This document shows, in pieces, positions 43,191 through 47,298 of a stretch of 47,298 nt of DNA. Positions within the stretch are counted from its first letter, which is position 1, and each line of letters opens with the position of its first letter. The DNA comes from Actinomycetota bacterium (GTDB lineage Bacteria; Actinomycetota; Acidimicrobiia; IMCC26256; PALSA-610). Below the pieces are notes generated by a model. The model ran no database searches. It had not been told where the DNA came from and was given only the letters and a program-made list of their open reading frames with translations. Location of the stretch: the NCBI GenBank assembly GCA_005779395.1, contig SXJP01000026.1, positions 1 through 47,298 on the forward strand. Reading direction: 5' to 3'. Position numbers and translations under genes: made by a program.

Positions 43191-43196
43191 TATCTT
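43191..43196 (+). promoter_or_regulatory. Putative -10 box of a leaderless promoter (TATCTT)
   Basis: TATCTT is followed by exactly six bases (CAGACT) and the ATG of the protease gene at 43203. A TTGGTA lies 14 bases upstream and is too close for a standard -35. Confidence 0.45.
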
Positions 43197-43202
43197 CAGA
43201 CT

Positions 43203-44207
43203 ATGCAACTGAATCTGAGACGTCTTGGTGGCATCGGTATTGCTGTAGCGCTGACATGTTCTGCGGCGTTCATGACCACAGGCGATGAATCCGTCGCCAA
43301 AGCCGAATCGGCGAAGGCGCGTCACGAAAATACAACAAGATTTTGGACCAATGCGCGCGTACGAAAAGCAATTCCGCGCGACTTTGTGTACAACCAGAAA
43401 TCGCACCGCTTCGAACGCAAGGGCCCTGGAGGTTCGACAACTATTGGTGGCGCGTCATGGACCGCCGGCGGTGAGGTTCTCAAGACCACAGGCAAGGTCC
43501 TGTTCGCTATGGGCGGTAGCTACTGGGTTTGTTCTGCGAGCGTTGTCGACGACGCTGTTGCTGACCGTTCGATCATCCTCACAGCAGGGCACTGCGCGTA
43601 CGACGAGGTAGCGCTGGCGTTCGCCACGAACTGGATGTTCGTCCCCGAGTACGACACCGCGCCAACTTCGTTTGACAGCGGTGGCCAGTTTTGTGCGACA
43701 ACAGTTCACGGATGTTGGACCGCAAGTTCTTTAGTCGTCCACAACGGATACGCCTCGGCTGGCGGCTTCAATAACACAGCGATAGTCCACGACTTCGCGT
43801 TCGCAGTTGTCGGTGCCGGAGGCAAGTCAGGTACAGCGCAACTCGACACGACCGTCGGCGGACACCCGATCCAATTCTCGAGCGTTGCTGCTAATGCTGA
43901 CACCTATCTCTTTGGGTACCCGGCCTCGGGTGCCTACAAAGGCAAGGACCTCGTGTACTGCCGTGGCAAACTCGGGTTCGATTCACGTGTATCGAATCTG
44001 ACATACAAAGTTGGTTGCAACATGACCGGTGGCGCTTCTGGTGGCCCATGGTTCTCGCCGTTCGCTGGGGGTTCAGGCACGATCATGTCATTGAACTCTT
44101 ATGGCTACGGCGGAGTATCTGCGATGTATGGCCCGAAACTCAACTCGAAGACTCAAACCATGTTCGGTGTAGCCGGGACTGCAGTAGCAAACACAATCGT
44201 TAGCTAG
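43203..44207 (+). CDS. Secreted trypsin-like serine protease
   Basis: 334 residues. A signal peptide (about 1-34, IGIAVALTCSAAFMTTG) and a propeptide-like basic region precede a chymotrypsin-fold domain. The triad can be placed as H130 in TAGHC, D197 in VHDFAFAVV and S279 in TGGASGGPWF. Paired cysteines (including C near 112, C131 and C163/C171) suggest disulfides, fitting an exported enzyme. It resembles glutamyl-endopeptidase/V8-like proteases, but the specificity is not known. Its mRNA appears leaderless, so an exported protein would be made without a ribosome-binding site. Confidence 0.88.
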   Translation: MQLNLRRLGGIGIAVALTCSAAFMTTGDESVAKAESAKARHENTTRFWTNARVRKAIPRDFVYNQKSHRFERKGPGGSTTIGGASWTAGGEVLKTTGKVLFAMGGSYWVCSASVVDDAVADRSIILTAGHCAYDEVALAFATNWMFVPEYDTAPTSFDSGGQFCATTVHGCWTASSLVVHNGYASAGGFNNTAIVHDFAFAVVGAGGKSGTAQLDTTVGGHPIQFSSVAANADTYLFGYPASGAYKGKDLVYCRGKLGFDSRVSNLTYKVGCNMTGGASGGPWFSPFAGGSGTIMSLNSYGYGGVSAMYGPKLNSKTQTMFGVAGTAVANTIVS

Positions 44208-44249
44208 CGCGCAAGTTCACCCTCGCCGCGCGTGGAATAATCAGGTCCG

Positions 44250-45314
44250 ATGACCGGACTGCTTGATGGCATGCGGGTGCTTGATGTCTCGATGTGGCGC
44301 CCGATGCCTCACGCAACGCAGATTCTTTGCGATCTCGGTGCGGAGGTCTTGAAGGTCGAGCGACCCGGCGGTGATCCGATGCGCCTCTACCCGGAGATAT
44401 TCGCCGGTGTAGCTCGAGGCAAGAGGAGCATCGAGTTGGACCTGAAGTCGCACGCAGGATTCGAGCGTGCACTCGAACTAGTTGCCGAATGCGACGTGTT
44501 TTGTGAGTCATTCAGGCCCGGTGTTGCCGAGAGGCTCGGCCTTGGCTCAGCTCAATTGCGCGTTACGCGACCCGAACTTATCTACTGCTCGATCTCCGGC
44601 TACGGCCAGACAGGGCCATGGCGCGATATGCCAGGGCACGACCTGAATTTTGAGGCTTTAGGCGGTGCGATAGCTCCACGCGAAGGTGAATCACCTGTCA
44701 TGCCAAGCTTGCCTGTTGCCGATCTCGAAGCAGGCACGATGGCAGCGGTACTTATTTGTGCAGCGTGGTCCAACAAAATTGCGACGGGCGAAGGCGAAAC
44801 CATCGATGTAGCGATGGCCGACGTTGTCGCATGGTGGGTTGGCCCGCGAACCCATGTAAAGGTCGCTGGTACTGACTCCAAGCAACCTGGTTCACCCGGA
44901 TATGGAATCTTCGAAACGGCTGACGGTGGATGGATAACGCTCGCTCCGCTTAATGAACAGCACTTGTGGACTGCGATCTGCGAAGCGCTAGGTCTCGATG
45001 GTCTCGCGCTGCTCTCCTTCGCTGAGCGCCTACAGCAGATCGATTCGATACGAGACGCGTTTGCGACCGCGATCGGTGAGTTGTCGTCCGCCGCGGCACT
45101 CGACAGGTTGAGCCGTGCTGGCGCTCCAGTTGCGCCAGCGCTGACACCAGAACAGGCAGCGATGCATCCGCAGTTGGTCGATCGCGGGGTATTCACGAAG
45201 GTAGGTGACGTGACGGTACCGACACTTCCGTCGATACTCAGCGAACACAAACGCGAATCTGTAGGGCGAGTCCCAGAAGTCGGCGGGCATGAAGGCTTCG
45301 CTCTCGACACATAG
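44250..45314 (+). CDS. CaiB/BaiF CoA-transferase family III, alpha-methylacyl-CoA racemase-like
   Basis: 354 residues. The family III opening GLLDGMRVLDVSMW and LGAEVLKVERPGGDPMR is clear, as is the SISGYGQTGPWRDMPGHDLNFEALGG block. H130 and D158 match the His/Asp acid-base pair of alpha-methylacyl-CoA racemases, which favours epimerisation over CoA transfer. A CoA-transfer role cannot be excluded. The ATG lies eight bases after AATAAT, a possible leaderless or short-leader promoter. A strong hairpin lies downstream (45349-45395). Confidence 0.88.
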   Translation: MTGLLDGMRVLDVSMWRPMPHATQILCDLGAEVLKVERPGGDPMRLYPEIFAGVARGKRSIELDLKSHAGFERALELVAECDVFCESFRPGVAERLGLGSAQLRVTRPELIYCSISGYGQTGPWRDMPGHDLNFEALGGAIAPREGESPVMPSLPVADLEAGTMAAVLICAAWSNKIATGEGETIDVAMADVVAWWVGPRTHVKVAGTDSKQPGSPGYGIFETADGGWITLAPLNEQHLWTAICEALGLDGLALLSFAERLQQIDSIRDAFATAIGELSSAAALDRLSRAGAPVAPALTPEQAAMHPQLVDRGVFTKVGDVTVPTLPSILSEHKRESVGRVPEVGGHEGFALDT

Positions 45315-45348
45315 TTCATTAATTGGGATAAGCGGTGTCGAAGTTGAA

Positions 45349-45395
45349 CCGTGGTGCGCTGACCCAGAATGGGGTCCGATGCGAGCGCACCACGG
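45349..45395. terminator. Long perfect inverted repeat between convergent genes
   Basis: CCGTGGTGCGCT (45349-45360) and AGCGCACCACGG (45384-45393, extended to 45395) form a perfect 12-base stem. The 23-base loop itself holds GACCC/GGGTC (45361-45365 and 45372-45376). The repeat sits between the stop of the racemase-like gene and the stop of the minus-strand 66-residue gene, so a two-way terminator is likely. No T-run flanks it on either side. Confidence 0.6.
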
Positions 45396-45402
45396 CGATC
45401 AG

Positions 45403-45603
45403 TTAGGGCGTAGTAGTGGTCGGGGTCGACTGAACGGGATGGACCTCAGTCTGTGTTTCGTTGATCCCGGTTGCCATCGATGCCCCTGTCACTAGGAATG
45501 GGATGGCGAGGCAGCCAGCTACGATCGCTAATACTTGTTTTTGCAAATACCAACAGATCGCGCCTGTAAGCACAAGAATCAGGGCCGGAATGAGAACAAT
45601 CAT
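45403..45603 (-). CDS. Small two-helix membrane protein
   Basis: 66 residues. Two hydrophobic helices (about 2-17 and 23-45) are separated by a short polar turn (YLQKQ), and the tail is Thr/Pro-rich. No family is recognised; holin-like or small membrane peptides look similar, but nothing else supports that role. The frame extends further upstream, but the ATG at 45603 has GAAAGGAAAC just before it and a good promoter behind that (45623-45651), so the short form is chosen. Confidence 0.65.
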   Translation of the reverse strand: MIVLIPALILVLTGAICWYLQKQVLAIVAGCLAIPFLVTGASMATGINETQTEVHPVQSTPTTTTP

Positions 45604-45622
45604 GGATGTTTCCTTTCGCTTC

Positions 45623-45651
45623 GATATACAAGATCTGGCTATTGGCGCCAA
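45623..45651 (-). promoter_or_regulatory. Sigma-70-like promoter for the small membrane protein
   Basis: On the minus strand TTGGCG (45651-45646) and TATATC (45628-45623) are 17 bases apart, the ideal spacing. The predicted start near 45616 leaves a leader that contains the GAAAGGAAAC ribosome-binding site. The -35 lies inside TTGGCGCCAA, a 10-base palindrome (45642-45651), which may be an operator. Confidence 0.5.
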
Positions 45652-45658
45652 ACGCCCG

Positions 45659-46287
45659 CTAATTGAAAATGGCTCGTGTTGTGAAAGTGCCGTCGTAGTG
45701 GCCGACAACGGCGAAATGACCTAACTTCTGGTCGATCGACACCCCGGCTTGCGACTGTTCGAATTCTGGATACGCCTTCACTGTGTATCCGCCGTATTCA
45801 TGCCCGTTCCATGAGTGGTAGTGACGGTCGAGCGGCTGCCAAAAGCCCTTGAACTTCCATCCTCCTAGTGCACCGTGGGACGTAACGTCCGGGATCACTT
45901 CGTAGCTTTTGTAAAAGACGCGCGAGCCGTTATAACACCACTGCAATTTCAGCTTGAAGCTGAGCACAGTTTGGCCGAACAGTCCCGTGATCGCTTTTCG
46001 TACCGTCACGGTCTTGCATCGTTGTGTGGCTCTGCCACGGGATTTGTTTGCATAAAAAGTGCTGACGGTTTCGGTTGTCGTGCTGATGCTGGTGACTTGA
46101 CTTGCTGCTGTCATGAATTCTTGATCGCTGCGCAGTGTCGCGGTGAACTCACTGTCAGCGCTCTGATCTAGGAGGGGGGGGTGGCAGCCGTCGCGCTTGC
46201 GAATCCTGTGAGCGGGATTGTTAGGCATGTGAGGAATGCGAGGGTTTTTCGGTATTTGATGGAACGATGTGAACTAGGTGTTCGCAT
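45659..46287 (-). pseudogene. Secreted protein gene split by a C8 tract (frameshift)
   Basis: The gene appears to start at the ATG at 46287, which has GGAGGAG five bases upstream and encodes a clear signal peptide (KTLAFLTCLTIPLTGFASA, likely cut after ASA). On the coding strand a run of eight Cs follows and the frame meets TAG (46170-46168). With nine Cs, or six, the signal peptide joins the downstream frame, which runs to 45659 and encodes about 170 residues of a secreted-type domain (KFKGFWQPLDRHYHSWNGHEYGG, KAYPEFEQSQAGVSID). The downstream frame alone could only start at an ATG at 46228 lacking a ribosome-binding site. This is either a slippage switch, a sequencing error or a recent mutation. 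The domain is not recognised. Confidence 0.65.
46174..46181. repeat. Homopolymer tract of eight G (C8 on the coding strand)
   Basis: Eight consecutive Gs on the plus strand, lying just after the signal peptide of the minus-strand gene at the point where its frame breaks. Tracts of this length are prone to slippage in replication and to miscounting in sequencing. Confidence 0.9.
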
Positions 46288-46436
46288 GTGACTCCTCCGT
46301 TGTTTTGGTATGGGCAATGTTCGGTTACCGCATCGTGGGGGAGCATCGGGCTAGGCCCGTTGCCATGCAGGTTGTTGCTGTGTTCCGGCCGGCGATAGTG
46401 CTTCAAGCGGACTAGACATCTGGTCTGGCCGTCGTA

Positions 46437-46506
46437 CTAGATGAAACAACATTGTCTGCCGAACGGCAAGATACATCATCTAGAGCAGACGCGCAACTGT
46501 CGACAG
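46437..46506. promoter_or_regulatory. Cluster of dyad sequences upstream of the glycoside hydrolase
   Basis: The 293-base gap 46288-46580 holds no gene. It contains CTAGATGA (46437-46444) with its complement TCATCTAG (46476-46483), TGCCGAACGGCA (46457-46468, nested between those arms), and the perfect palindrome CTGTCGACAG (46497-46506). GTCTGSC-like boxes occur at 46423, 46454 and reversed at 46485. The layout suggests binding sites for a sugar-responsive repressor such as a LacI-type regulator; that identity is a guess. Confidence 0.4.
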
Positions 46507-46529
46507 CTAATTGCAGAGCCGACCACCTA

Positions 46530-46558
46530 TTGTCCAACGACCGGTCATCGGATACAGC
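46530..46558 (+). promoter_or_regulatory. Possible promoter of the glycoside hydrolase gene
   Basis: TTGTCC (46530-46535) and TACAGC (46553-46558) are 17 bases apart. The predicted start near 46565 is just ahead of AGGAG (46568-46572) and the ATG at 46581. The -10 is a weak match. Confidence 0.35.
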
Positions 46559-46580
46559 GGCCTAACCAGGAGTCATAGAC

Positions 46581-47298
46581 ATGGGAATTGCTACCTTCGA
46601 CGATGCTCGCCGCGCTGTGCAGCAAGGTACGCCGATCGTCGATGCAGCCCGCATGCTGGTGTCTGAGATGACACTCGATGAGCGTCTGTGGTGTCTCGAC
46701 GGCGACGCACCGACATGGGCAGGGCTCGGGTTCCTTGGCAACAACGGTTACCACAAGGCGCCATTCTTCGCGGCGCAGGTCGAAAGAGTCGGGCTCGGCG
46801 GCATCGCGTTCAGCGATGGGCCACGAGGCGCGGTGATCGGCAACGCCACGTGTTTTCCTGTGACGATGGCGCGCGGCGCCACCTGGGATCCCGAGCTTGA
46901 AGAACGTGTCGGCGAGGCGATCGGAGAAGAACTAAGTGCTCTCGGGGCGAACCTCACTGGTGCTGTGTGCGTGAACGTCTTGCGTCATCCGGCGTGGGGT
47001 CGAGCACAAGAGACTTACGGCGAAGATCCACATCATGTCGGGGAGCTTGGTGCCGCACTCACTAGAGGCCTGCAACGCCATGTGCTTGCCTGCGTGAAAC
47101 ATTTCGCGTGTAACTCGATGGAAAACGCACGCTTCTCGGTCGATATCGAGATAGACGAGGTTGCGCTCCACGAGGTTTACTTGCCGCACTTCCGTCGCAT
47201 AGTCGACGAGGGTGTTGCGTCTGTCATGTCTGCGTACAACTCAGTGAATGGTGAATGGTGCGGACAGAGTAAAGCACTGCTCGCAGACGTGCTCCGCG
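46581..47298 (+). CDS. Glycoside hydrolase family 3, N-terminal part (cut by window end)
   Basis: An open frame of 239 codons from an ATG with AGGAG eight bases upstream runs off the window with no stop. It matches the N-terminal TIM-barrel of family 3 enzymes (beta-glucosidase or beta-xylosidase type): GLGGIAFSDGPRGA, FPVTMARGATWDPEL, HPAWGRAQETYGEDPHH, CVKHFACNSMEN and SVMSAYNSVNGEWC come in the family order. The nucleophile aspartate (usually in SDW) lies beyond the end. There is no signal peptide, so it is probably cytosolic and acts on imported sugars. Substrate cannot be told. Confidence 0.88.
   Translation, partial: MGIATFDDARRAVQQGTPIVDAARMLVSEMTLDERLWCLDGDAPTWAGLGFLGNNGYHKAPFFAAQVERVGLGGIAFSDGPRGAVIGNATCFPVTMARGATWDPELEERVGEAIGEELSALGANLTGAVCVNVLRHPAWGRAQETYGEDPHHVGELGAALTRGLQRHVLACVKHFACNSMENARFSVDIEIDEVALHEVYLPHFRRIVDEGVASVMSAYNSVNGEWCGQSKALLADVLR

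Noticed and set aside
43162..43196. TTGACT (43162) with TATCTT (43191) as a standard -35/-10 promoter
   Set aside because: The 23-base spacing is far outside the usual 16-19; the -10 alone with N6 to the ATG is the better reading.
1..47298. CRISPR arrays, insertion sequences, prophage genes, toxin-antitoxin or restriction loci
   Set aside because: No spaced direct repeats, transposase, integrase, phage structural or defence proteins were recognised on either strand.

Overview
The window is a chromosomal segment of an actinobacterium (Actinomycetota). The gene order tig-clpP-clpX ... valS-folC-ndk ... mreBCD-mrdA-rodA ... rne/rng-rplU-rpmA ... obg-proB-proA ... nadD-LytR_C protein-rsfS is the classic actinobacterial core backbone. 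The protein sequences, moderate GC and a mycothiol-type DinB protein fit the class Acidimicrobiia best, but that placement is inference. No prophage, transposon, integrase, CRISPR array or rRNA was seen.

Layout. 1-2728: a cut tRNA-Gly and a tRNA-Pro flank a TauD/TfdA-type dioxygenase, a small tail-anchored protein and a secreted beta-propeller protein. 2780-7637: aminopeptidase PepA, then the protein quality-control run trigger factor, ClpP, ClpX. 7641-12837: an ABC ATPase on the minus strand, then ValS of the archaeal/rickettsial type, FolC and Ndk. 12952-18659: the rod-shape and elongation cluster mreB, mreC, mreD, mrdA (PBP2), rodA. 18690-24099: a B12-binding radical SAM protein and its partner, RNase E/G, L21 and L27. 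24148-27875: a HelD-like RNA polymerase recycling ATPase, a PilZ protein and an HhH-GPD protein. 27888-31541: ObgE and the proline genes proB and proA. 31547-35825: a MoxR/VWA pair, an enoyl-CoA hydratase and RsgA. 35829-38645: an ACT-domain protein divergent from nadD, a degenerate LCP/LytR_C protein and RsfS. 38475-47298: accessory genes, namely a secreted membrane-anchored protein overlapping rsfS tail to tail, a DinB-like protein, a lipoprotein, a biotinyl-carboxyltransferase fusion, a trypsin-like protease, a CoA-transferase/racemase, a two-helix peptide, a secreted protein broken at a C8 tract, and the start of a family 3 glycoside hydrolase.

The backbone genes serve translation, ribosome assembly, protein turnover and cell-wall elongation. 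The accessory end is rich in exported proteins and fatty-acid or CoA metabolism.

Two patterns run across the window. First, many starts have a TANNNT-like hexamer 5-7 bases before the start codon, so transcription would begin at the start codon itself (leaderless genes). Second, several gene pairs are very tightly packed: two convergent pairs are 3 bases apart, one divergent pair is 3 bases apart, and one convergent pair overlaps by 171 bases. No gene-free stretch exceeds 300 bases; the longest (46288-46580, 293 bases) holds a cluster of dyad sequences before the glycoside hydrolase. Most likely to reward follow-up are the C8 slippage tract, the leaderless promoter set, the rsfS overlap, the degenerate LCP protein and the biotinyl-carboxyltransferase fusion.
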